Positions 1 through 6,581 of a stretch of DNA of 9,956 nt are shown one piece after another. Below the pieces are notes generated by a model. It saw nothing but the letters and a program-made list of their open reading frames with translations, was not told the origin of the DNA and ran no database searches. This stretch comes from Actinomycetota bacterium. GTDB lineage: Bacteria > Actinomycetota > Actinomycetes > Nanopelagicales > Nanopelagicaceae. Both the position numbers and the translations under genes were made by a program. The first letter of the stretch is position 1. Every line of letters begins with the position of its first letter. The stretch is from the NCBI GenBank assembly GCA_009704515.1, contig WLDZ01000026.1, positions 1-9,956 of the forward strand. The letters run 5' to 3'.

Positions 1-2630
1 CACAAGAGACCTCTGAAGAACAGTTATCACATGATGGAATCCACCTGCCTGAAATTCCTACATGACCACCTTCTATATCAACGAAACCCAATAGGCGAGG
101 GGTGATGGTCAGTTCGCAATTAATCCAAAAATCTCGAAATGATCCCCAACTCGGCTCATTTACAGTTTCTGTACTTATGCCGAAACCTTCTTCATCTTCT
201 TCATCTTCTTCGTCATCTTCGTCTTCTTCGTCATCGTCATAATCTTCGTCATCTTCGTCATAATCCTGCTCCTCGTCTTCCTCTGCAATTGGGAACCATG
301 CAACAGGACTTTGTGAATCCGTCTCGTTTGAGGTTGGAATTGAGTCATAAATGACCAAATCCCAGTCACAATCCCATTCTTCAACTTCCCTGACTGCATC
401 TTGCATTTCTTCCAGACGGCCATACCAAAAATTTGAGAAACCTTCTGCAATGATGACTTCGTATGTATTTATGATTTTCATGTGGAAATTGATCTCGGGA
501 TGCTTAGCATCCCCATTGTCATCTATATGTACAACATCGAATCCACCTTCTTTCGAAAGGCAGAATAAAGCGGCGTCATGTAAATCCTCGAATGTAGATA
601 GAAGCTCACTACCTTCAGAGTCATAGACCCTAACTTCCGAATTACTCTCAGTTCCGATATTTATTAGAAACTTCTTTTCACGCGGCTTGATAGTTAGCAT
701 TTCATGGAATTTAAGAATATTTGGATGGCCTATCTTTTTTGCTCTGGCAAGCCACTGCTTCGCCAAGTTGATATCTGTAGACGCGAAATGCTCAACCAAA
801 GCTAAAGCTGCACTTGAGTTCCCAGCATGAGCAGCCTTTAAGTAAGCATCAAAATCATAGGAACCAGTTCGTTCAATTAGTTTTGCCCGAAGGTAAAGAA
901 TTGTTGAGTCCTCTTGATCGGGATAATCATCAAGTAGCTCTTCTGCCACTCCAAAATCTTCCTGATCCATAAAAATCTCGGCCAGCTTTACAGTCGACCG
1001 CAAATCTCCATCCGAGGCCAATTCAAAAAGTATATCCGCACCAAATTGACCTTCTCCTTTTTCGATTGATGAAATGGCTTTTCGAAAAAGTTCCTGGACA
1101 TTCTCAGATTCAACTTCTCCGTCAATCTCAGCTTTTTCTATGGATAAATGTTCTAAAATTTCCAGACTTGCATGGGGATTTCGTGCAACCGCACGACGCA
1201 CTTCTGCGGCGCCATCTTTAGACAAAATTTCTAAAACTTCAAGACTTGCTTGTGGATTCGCTGCAACTTGACGGCGCACTTCTGCGTCGTTGTCTTTGGA
1301 TAAAGAATCCAAAATTTTTACATTTGCCTTCAGATTTGATGCCACAAAACTTTTAACTTTTCTATGTCCCTGTTCCGCAGAGGCATCTGATGCAAGTTCT
1401 CTCAGCGTTTCTTGTGGAGTATTCAAATTCCTTGCAACTGCACTTCGAACGGAAGGGCTACGATCTCCAGCTAGTCTCTCTAGAATCTCAACACTTGCAC
1501 GTGGGTGGTCTGCAACCCTGCTCCGCACTTCTGCATTTTTATCTCGTGATAAGACTTCCAAAATTTCAACATTTGCCTGCGGATTTTGCGCAACGATAAA
1601 TCGATTAAAATAATAGGAATCCTGAGTAAGAATCATCAAAGCATCAGGATTAGCTTCCTCATCTTCTGCAATATATCTACGAACGGTTTCATTGCCGTCC
1701 CTTGATAAGAGTTCTAAAATGCGTGAATTTGAATTGGGATTTATTGCAACTACGCAGCGCACTTCTACATCTGTATCTTGCGATAAGCGCTCCAAAATTT
1801 CAAGTCTTGTATTAGGATTTCTTGCAACATTCCTGCGAACATAAACATCATCATCTTGCGATAAGCGCTCCAAGATATCAGGGCTTGTGTTCGGATTTCC
1901 TGCAACGAAGGATTTAACTGAATCCTTTGAAAGTTCATCTAGTAACTGAGTGCTTGCGTTGGGATTTCCTGCAACGCTCCTACGAACATCCTCATTTTCA
2001 TCTCTAGATAAAGTACTCAAGATTTCTTGGTTGGTGTTTGGATGGGAACCCACAAGGGATCGAACATACGAATTGGAGTCTTTAGAGAGAATTTCTAGAA
2101 CATGGGATGTGGTATTTACATTTGCTGCAACGGCAGATCGCACCATTTCCCAGGGATACTGGCTGACACTTTCTGTCTCATCTTTCGCAAGAATTTCTAG
2201 AATTTCAGGTCGTGTGTTCAGATTTGTGGCTACTTCTCTGCGTACTTCTGTGCTTTCATCTCTAGAGAGATTCGCCAGAATCTCATGATTACAAGTTGGG
2301 TTTTTTGCTACTTCGATACGAACATGATCATTTTCATCTTTGGAAAGATTTGTTAAAATCTCAATATTAGAGTTTGGATTCCTTGCAACTAAGCTTCTGA
2401 CATATGAGTTCGTATCCTTCGACAGGGCGGCCAAAACATCTAAATTTGCATTAGGATTTTGTGCCTCAGATGCCCTTTGCCAGTATTTGTCTAACAACAA
2501 AGGACTTTCCCCCCTCAAGGCACCAAGCTTTGACTAAAAGTATTTCAATTTCAGATGGAAAGCAAGGTTTTTCAGTAAGCGTGAGCTTTATTTGTTCTCT
2601 TAAGACTTTTCGCAGACTTTCAGGCCACAT
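1..2630 (-). CDS. Giant LRV (leucine-rich repeat variant) protein, C-terminus off the window, one probable frameshift
   Basis: The main frame is open from 2518 to the left edge with no stop, so the C-terminus is missing. Domains, numbering from ATG 2630: a helical cap (1-50); 17 repeats of about 26 residues with consensus VRxxVAxNPNxxxEILExLSxD (about 52-500), matching the LRV family, which builds a right-handed solenoid and usually mediates binding; a Sel1/TPR-like helical region (about 535-640, with AAHAGNSSAALALVEHF); a globular region; a 32-residue tract with 29 Asp/Glu (about 783-814); and a Cys-containing tail. I chose ATG 2630 because AGAGGA lies 7 nt upstream. The first 39 codons are in a different frame from the repeats. 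Removing one G from the G6 run (plus-strand 2509-2514) joins them as ...KAWCLEGESPLLLDKYW. Otherwise the gene could start at TTG 2518 or TTG 2500. There is no signal peptide, so it is probably cytoplasmic. Function unknown; binding scaffold is inferred. Confidence 0.8.
188..283 (-). repeat. GAA/GAT low-complexity tract encoding an Asp/Glu-rich linker
   Basis: Thirty-two consecutive codons in the LRV frame encode 29 Asp/Glu, one Gln and two Tyr. The tract separates a globular segment (ending SPVAWFPIA) from a further conserved-looking tail (GFGISTETVNEPSWG). It is likely a disordered, highly charged linker. Acidic tracts can bind cations or basic proteins, but nothing here shows which. Confidence 0.8.
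1130..2474 (-). repeat. 17 tandem LRV repeats (about 26 aa / 78 nt each)
   Basis: I translated the array by eye and found 17 consecutive units such as VRRNVARNPNTRLEILERL and VRRAVARNPHASLEILEHL. A few units carry insertions, for example TESVSQYPWEM after unit 4 and ASAEQGHRK after unit 14. One unit is shortened by about three residues (unit 7, ending LSKDS), and unit 11 is degenerate (AEDEEANPDALMIL). Similarity is also visible at DNA level: an identical 21-bp stretch occurs at 1775-1795 and 1853-1873, exactly 78 bp apart. Confidence 0.85.
2509..2514 (-). other. G6 homopolymer at the frame break of the LRV gene
   Basis: On the coding (minus) strand the run reads GAGGGGGGAAAG. Upstream, the frame from ATG 2630 reads KAWCLEGG and runs on to a stop at 2466. 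Downstream, the LRV frame is offset by one base. With five G the two frames fuse into one continuous protein. This could be a sequencing or assembly error, slippage-based phase variation, a decayed start, or a +1 shift during translation. Confidence 0.6.
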
Positions 2631-2653
2631 TTGAAAATCCTCTCGGGTATCTT
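2603..2653 (+). promoter_or_regulatory. Probable heliorhodopsin promoter with two AGACTTT copies
   Basis: AGACTTT occurs twice, at 2603 and 2614, exactly 11 bp apart. A TANNNT-type -10 box, TATCTT, lies at 2648-2653 and would start transcription near 2660, giving a leader of about 16 nt that just contains the Shine-Dalgarno. No good TTGACA-like -35 is present at normal spacing. The second AGACTTT begins 34 bp before the -10, the same offset as in the promoter at 5932-5971. The whole element lies in the 5' part of the divergent LRV gene or its leader. The -10 choice is inferred. Confidence 0.4.
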
Positions 2654-2664
2654 CGTGCACCTAC

Positions 2665-2670
2665 AGGAGG
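2665..2670 (+). promoter_or_regulatory. Shine-Dalgarno AGGAGG deciding the heliorhodopsin start
   Basis: A perfect AGGAGG ends five bases before ATG 2676. It selects this start over the in-frame TTG at 2631, which would add 15 residues unlike the family's N-terminus. Confidence 0.85.
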
Positions 2671-2675
2671 AATAC

Positions 2676-3446
2676 ATGAAGCCAGAGACAAAGCTAGGTC
2701 GCCAGCTGCAGAGCTTTAACAGAATTGCAGGGATCACCCACCTTATTCAGGGAGTGACGCTCGCACTTATTCTCAACGATGAGACCACTATTCCGGTGAT
2801 CACTCGATTCTTTGATGAGACATCTGATGGTGTGCGCCCTGTGAGCGAGACTCTCTTTGAGTTCCCGATTGCTTTGATTGCGCCGATATTCCTCTTGTTA
2901 TCTGCAGCTGCTCATCTCTTTATCTCGTCACCGCAGTATGTGCGCAAGTATGAGCAGAATATTCAGGCCGGTATCAATCCAGCTCGTTGGTGGGAATACG
3001 CAATCAGTTCTTCAGCAATGTTGGTTGTCTTGTTGATGCTTGGTGGGCTGATTGAGCTATCGAGTGTTGTCTTTATCTTTACCCTTAACTTCATTATGAA
3101 CTTGATGGGTCTGATGATGGAGAAATATAATCAGTTGACCGATAAGACAAGCTGGTTGCCATTTAATATCGGAGTCCTTGCTGGAATCGTTCCGTGGATC
3201 ATGGGTGGTCTCTACTTCTGGGTCTCAACGAGCAACATCGCAGATTCGATCCCTGTCTATGCCCAATTAGGTTTTCTTCTTACCTTCATCTTCTTTAATA
3301 CCTTTGCCATCAATATGTGGCTGCAATATAAGAAGGTCGGAAAGTGGAAAGATTATGCATACGGCGAGAAGTCCTACATAGTCTTAAGCCTTGTATCTAA
3401 GTCGGCGCTGGGTTGGATTATCGTGCTTGGCACCATGGGCGTTTAG
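2676..3446 (+). CDS. Heliorhodopsin
   Basis: A 256-residue retinal-binding membrane protein with seven predicted helices (about 13-33, 61-83, 105-124, 126-147, 162-182, 192-216 and 231-253). Family hallmarks are clear: N-terminal FNRIAGITHLIQG, RWWEY in helix C with the Schiff-base counterion at Glu107, FFNTFA in helix F, and YGEKSYIVLSLVSKSALGW in helix G with retinal Lys242. The family's conserved pocket histidines correspond to His22 and His80. Heliorhodopsins insert inverted relative to type-1 rhodopsins, do not pump ions in characterised members, have slow photocycles and are thought to be sensory. Length equals that of the founding member, so the gene is complete. It is followed by a convergent gene, so it is probably monocistronic. 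The signalling partner is unknown; promoter sharing with the ABM/mycoredoxin unit hints at a redox role. Confidence 0.96.
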   Translation: MKPETKLGRQLQSFNRIAGITHLIQGVTLALILNDETTIPVITRFFDETSDGVRPVSETLFEFPIALIAPIFLLLSAAAHLFISSPQYVRKYEQNIQAGINPARWWEYAISSSAMLVVLLMLGGLIELSSVVFIFTLNFIMNLMGLMMEKYNQLTDKTSWLPFNIGVLAGIVPWIMGGLYFWVSTSNIADSIPVYAQLGFLLTFIFFNTFAINMWLQYKKVGKWKDYAYGEKSYIVLSLVSKSALGWIIVLGTMGV

Positions 3447-3495
3447 GAACTTTGTTGAAAGCGATTGAGAGGCAAAGGGAAATTTCAATTGTGCA

Positions 3496-4449
3496 CTATT
3501 GGATCTTTTTGAGTAATTCGGCTTTCTTCTCTGAAAATTCCTCTTGAGTGATTGCGCCTTTATTCAGCAGCTCTAAAAGTTTTTCGATTATCCCAAACAC
3601 GTCCAATTCGGGGCTGACGCCTGTATTTGCCTGAGTTCTGATTTCAGCACTCTTTCTCATCTCCCAAATCTTCTTTAACAAGCTTTCGACTTGCAGGAGG
3701 TGCTTCATGAATTTTTCTCCTGCTTGGTATGCGGCGACGCTAACAGTCTCATAATTCTTCAAAATTGATTCGATATCCTTCTCCAACCAAGGATCCCAAG
3801 TTTCGATTATCTGTAAATTTGCGTCATAGAGTTTGACTCTACTTTGTACGAAATTTTCTTGTGCAGAATCAAAACTCTTTCTATCAAATTCAAGAGTCGC
3901 AAAGTCTTGATTCTCGTTAAAGTGGCTTAGGCGTTCATCAATAGATTCGTATAAATCATGAGTGATTTTATTGGTCGTTTCCATCAGAAGAATTATTGGC
4001 TGGATTGAGAAAAAATGAGTAGTCAAGGTTTTGAAATAAATCAAAGCATTTGGGATAAAATCAGTTCTTATGTGGGTTTCGTAGTCTTGATTCTCTCGCG
4101 CCGCAAAATAGCTCCAGCCTGTGGCCTGATCACCTTTTGGGATTTCGTTAAATTGCGATACAAATACTTGACGTAAGTCCTCAAGCTTCAAGATTGCATC
4201 GCGGACTCGGTTTTCTTCGTTGAGAAAATGCAAGTCATCACGCTGATAGAAATTGTCTAGTTCAGATTTTGTCTTTCCGATTGAATCAAGAAGTTGGTTG
4301 TAATTACCCCAAAACTCCTCTTCGGCCTTCTTGTTAGCTGCATATTCGCTATTTTTTCTCTGCTCATAGGAATCAAGCATCCGACGGAGTAAATCTTGAG
4401 TGAAAAGGGCTCGGCCAATTTGAGCTTCTAGACTATTACCAAAAAGCAT
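3496..4449 (-). CDS. Coiled-coil protein with C-terminal SHOCT domain, function unknown
   Basis: A 317-residue soluble protein. Residues 20-100 and 165-270 are strongly helical and charged, probably coiled coil. A hydrophobic patch at 133-157 (containing FFSIQPIILLM) is flanked by charged helix and is more likely a buried helix than a membrane span. The C-terminus (287-316, IIEKLLELLNKGAITQEEF...) matches the SHOCT short C-terminal domain, a small helical module often found at the end of bacterial proteins and thought to mediate oligomerisation or interaction. The helical body is not a family I recognise. The start at ATG 4449 has only a weak upstream GTGGA. It converges with the heliorhodopsin gene (49-bp gap) and diverges from the gene at 4605. 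The SHOCT call is firm; the role is unknown. Confidence 0.82.
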   Translation of the reverse strand: MLFGNSLEAQIGRALFTQDLLRRMLDSYEQRKNSEYAANKKAEEEFWGNYNQLLDSIGKTKSELDNFYQRDDLHFLNEENRVRDAILKLEDLRQVFVSQFNEIPKGDQATGWSYFAARENQDYETHIRTDFIPNALIYFKTLTTHFFSIQPIILLMETTNKITHDLYESIDERLSHFNENQDFATLEFDRKSFDSAQENFVQSRVKLYDANLQIIETWDPWLEKDIESILKNYETVSVAAYQAGEKFMKHLLQVESLLKKIWEMRKSAEIRTQANTGVSPELDVFGIIEKLLELLNKGAITQEEFSEKKAELLKKIQ

Positions 4450-4590
4450 GGCTATCCACTTTTCTTAGCTCGGGCAAGATTTGAGTACTCGAACTATCGC
4501 ATACCTTGGTTTTTAACCGCGATAGGCAGACTGAGCTCGAGATGACAGGTGAGCCGCAAAAGTTCACACTATTCCGGTCGACTTACTTGG

Positions 4591-4598
4591 GATACTCT
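4591..4598 (+). promoter_or_regulatory. GATACTCT -10 box, leaderless start for the gene at 4605
   Basis: TACTCT (4593-4598) fits the actinobacterial TANNNT -10 consensus and ends six bases before ATG 4605. This places the transcription start at the A of the ATG. No Shine-Dalgarno is present. The same octamer (Y at position 7) at the same distance precedes the genes at 7619 and 8801. Confidence 0.6.
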
Positions 4599-4604
4599 TT
4601 TTTT

Positions 4605-5903
4605 ATGAGCGAATCAGGGGCGGATGTTATTAAGGTATCGCTAGAAACCTTGGATTTGGCAAAGAAATATGTTCGCCATGGCCTGAAATTGAATTCCGAC
4701 AAATCCATACCAGATTATGAAGCAGAGACACCTCTTTACGAATTATGGCGTTCTGCATCTGATCCACTTACGTCACCTGGTGAGCTAAAAAAATTATTGA
4801 CCTCTGAAGATAATGATGCAATCAGAATGGCTCTTTACAACCCCAGCCTTCCTGTTAGTGACGCTGCTATTTTTTTACGAGATGGTTTTGAAACGCATAT
4901 TGAAGAGCGCGCAGAGATAATCTCTCATTTAAGCCAAGAGGAATTTGAAGCGAAGTTTGATTTCAAGAAGTGGGATATGGATTCTGATGAATTGGATGAT
5001 TTCGAAGCTGCCATAGGGATTAAGTTAGAAGAAAACGCAGATCCATTCGAGCGGCATTATATGTTCGAAGAAGAAGCGGACGAGTTCATCTTCGATTTAT
5101 ATATTGTGATTAAACATGGAAGTGAAAACCAAAAGAAATTCGTAGAGAGAAAGCATGCTCGCCTCTTCGAATTTATAGAGAGTCTCGAGAAAAATCATTT
5201 GATAAAACCATACTTATTTTGGACGTTATATGGCTTAGATTTCAATTTAAATCGGGAATATATGCAAACTGAATTTGATGGACAGGTGTTGGCTGGAGAA
5301 GAGAGTTTTGATGACCCCAGTGCAGTTGCATTTCTGCTTTACCCTGAAGACTTCAAACCCCTCGAAGATGTCAATGAAGATTGGATTTATAACATTGAAA
5401 GTGGCATGTTTGCTGTGAGTAACCAAATTCTCCCAGCAGAAACAACTAGCAAGAATTCTAATTCTTCTAAGTATGAAGTTCTTTCAGGTGAGGGAGACGG
5501 TTATTACCCTACGATTCCTTTCTTTGATTCATTCGGTGAACTACAGGCAGTCACCACTTTCTTTATCGATATGTCAGATGCTGAGTTCTTAGACTTCTGT
5601 TTAGAGGAAGATGCATTATTTAGATCCAAAGTATTTGAAAGCCATATTCCTGCAAAATTGGGTTACTTAAAGTCGAAAGGTTCACTATTTTTTGGAGATT
5701 CAAATGGTCTTTCAAGCGACGCGGACTCTAGTTACCAGATAATTGAATTTGCGAATGTTCCTGAAGGAGACTATCTCGTCATCACATACATAGATGTCCA
5801 CAAGAGGCCTTGGGCCGTATCGTTGTTGCGAGATCGAGCGAAGAGAAACTATGAGATTTTATTCGAGGTGTTTCCTGAGCTGACAAAGGTTCTCGTCGAC
5901 TAG
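4605..5903 (+). CDS. Uncharacterised acidic protein with a short LRV-like N-terminal segment
   Basis: A 432-residue soluble protein with no signal peptide. Residues 43-92 (LYELWRSASDPLTSPGELKKLL, then IRMALYNPSLPVSDAAIFL) resemble the first cap and one or two repeats of the large LRV protein, whose array begins KYWQRASEAQNPNANLDVL. A long acidic helical middle follows (95-265). The C-terminal third contains GEGDGYYPTIPFF (295-307) followed by strands. GDGxYP motifs of this kind occur in some actinobacterial DUF families such as DUF4241, but the match is too weak to assign. I chose ATG 4605 over the in-frame TTG 4506 and ATG 4542 because of the leaderless -10 box just before it; 4542 has no Shine-Dalgarno. 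Possibly a distant relative of the gene at 7619. Function unknown. Confidence 0.82.
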   Translation: MSESGADVIKVSLETLDLAKKYVRHGLKLNSDKSIPDYEAETPLYELWRSASDPLTSPGELKKLLTSEDNDAIRMALYNPSLPVSDAAIFLRDGFETHIEERAEIISHLSQEEFEAKFDFKKWDMDSDELDDFEAAIGIKLEENADPFERHYMFEEEADEFIFDLYIVIKHGSENQKKFVERKHARLFEFIESLEKNHLIKPYLFWTLYGLDFNLNREYMQTEFDGQVLAGEESFDDPSAVAFLLYPEDFKPLEDVNEDWIYNIESGMFAVSNQILPAETTSKNSNSSKYEVLSGEGDGYYPTIPFFDSFGELQAVTTFFIDMSDAEFLDFCLEEDALFRSKVFESHIPAKLGYLKSKGSLFFGDSNGLSSDADSSYQIIEFANVPEGDYLVITYIDVHKRPWAVSLLRDRAKRNYEILFEVFPELTKVLVD

Positions 5904-5931
5904 TTAGAAATTTGAGATAACCCGAATCCCT

Positions 5932-5971
5932 AGACTTTTCGCTTGGGTAAGAATCTTGCCTGTGATACTTT
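5932..5971 (+). promoter_or_regulatory. Promoter of the ABM/mycoredoxin unit
   Basis: TTGGGT (5943-5948) and TACTTT (5966-5971) are separated by 17 bp, a normal -35/-10 arrangement. AGACTTTTCGC (5932-5942) lies directly upstream and is identical to 2603-2613 before the heliorhodopsin gene. Its AGACTTT begins 34 bp before the -10 box, or about -46 from the predicted start near 5978, where a class II activator could sit. Unlike the leaderless promoters in this window, a leader of about 23 nt with AGGAGG (5991-5996) follows. Confidence 0.6.
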
Positions 5972-6000
5972 GCGTGCATTGATAGCCCACAGGAGGAAAA

Positions 6001-6309
6001 ATGAGCGAAACGTTATATATCTGTGTGAAGTTCACGGCAAAAGATGGATGCAAAGAAGAGCTCCGCTCTCGCTTGCTCGAAATGGTAGAGATAACTGTTA
6101 AAGAAGATGGTTGTCTTTTCTATGATCTCCATGTTGACCGCGATGATGATTCTGTCTTCTATTATTTTGAAGGTTGGGAGAACAAGGACCTACATGCCCT
6201 CCATGCAGCGGCGCCTCACGTAGCGGCCCTCTTTGCAGACCTTCCAAGACTCACAACTGAAGGTGGTCGACTAGAGTTCATGCATAAAATCTCTCCAAAC
6301 TATAAATAA
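6001..6309 (+). CDS. ABM-fold (putative quinol/antibiotic-biosynthesis monooxygenase) protein
   Basis: A complete 102-residue single-domain protein of the ABM ferredoxin-like dimer fold. Seen in the sequence: a first strand (LYICVKFTAKDGC), a helix of about residues 17-34, the characteristic EDGCLFYDLHVD (35-46), the strand VFYYFEGWENKDLHALH (52-68) with the conserved E-x-W and a histidine, then PHVAALFADLP. The family includes cofactor-free quinol or aromatic monooxygenases such as E. coli YgiN, but many members have unknown substrates. A strong AGGAGG lies four bases before the ATG. The mycoredoxin gene follows after 23 bp with no visible promoter, so they are probably co-transcribed. Pairing with a thiol reductant and sharing a promoter motif with heliorhodopsin point to redox stress (inference). 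Confidence 0.9.
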   Translation: MSETLYICVKFTAKDGCKEELRSRLLEMVEITVKEDGCLFYDLHVDRDDDSVFYYFEGWENKDLHALHAAAPHVAALFADLPRLTTEGGRLEFMHKISPNYK

Positions 6310-6332
6310 GCCGAAGAAGAATTGAGTAGCTC

Positions 6333-6578
6333 ATGTCATTTGTAATGTATTCAACAAGCTGGTGTGGGTTTTGCAAGCGCCTGAAATCTCAGTTGGCGGA
6401 TCTTGGCGTCACCTTTGAAGAAATCAACATTGAAGAGGTGCCAGGAACTGCTGAGATTGTAGAAAAGGTAAATGGCGGCAACAGGACTGTGCCGACTCTG
6501 GTTTTCTCAGATGGACAAGCGATGACCAATCCTTCTGCAAAGCAGGTTGTAGAGAAGTTGGCGCAGCTGGGCGCTTAA
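6333..6578 (+). CDS. Mycoredoxin / glutaredoxin-like protein
   Basis: An 81-residue thioredoxin-fold protein with active site WCGFC (Cys11, Cys14), the cis-proline motif TVPT (Pro54) and NGGNRTVP plus TNPSA, the pattern of actinobacterial mycoredoxin-1. Mycoredoxins reduce mixed disulfides between proteins and mycothiol, with Cys11 expected as the nucleophile. Mycobacterial Mrx1 has CGYC, differing here only at Tyr/Phe. This implies that the organism makes mycothiol (established for the family, inferred here). Only a weak purine-rich stretch precedes the ATG, consistent with expression from the upstream ABM promoter. The stop lies three bases from the stop of the converging gene at 6582. Confidence 0.92.
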   Translation: MSFVMYSTSWCGFCKRLKSQLADLGVTFEEINIEEVPGTAEIVEKVNGGNRTVPTLVFSDGQAMTNPSAKQVVEKLAQLGA

Positions 6579-6581
6579 GGA

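Noticed and set aside
139..450. Leu/His-rich plus ORF and Lys/Met-rich minus ORF
   Set aside because: Both are low-complexity shadows of the GAA/GAT tract, which encodes Asp/Glu in the LRV frame.
1130..2474. Regular 78-bp repeats as a possible CRISPR array
   Set aside because: The repeats are coding, imperfect throughout and directly adjacent. There are no constant repeats with unique spacers.
1074..2537. Several plus-strand ORFs of 65-112 codons across the left region
   Set aside because: They are antisense to the LRV array, and their internal repetition is the mirror of the 78-bp repeats. The minus frame gives a coherent protein family.
2631..2675. Upstream TTG start for heliorhodopsin
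   Set aside because: AGGAGG sits just before ATG 2676, and the 15 extra residues do not fit the family's N-terminus.
3455..3488. TTGAAA...TTTCAA inverted repeat as a terminator between convergent genes
   Set aside because: Six-bp A/T-rich arms with a 22-nt loop and no U-run are too weak to call.
4506..4604. Longer N-terminus (TTG 4506 or ATG 4542) for the 432-aa protein
   Set aside because: Neither has a Shine-Dalgarno, and the leaderless -10 box at 4591 points to ATG 4605.
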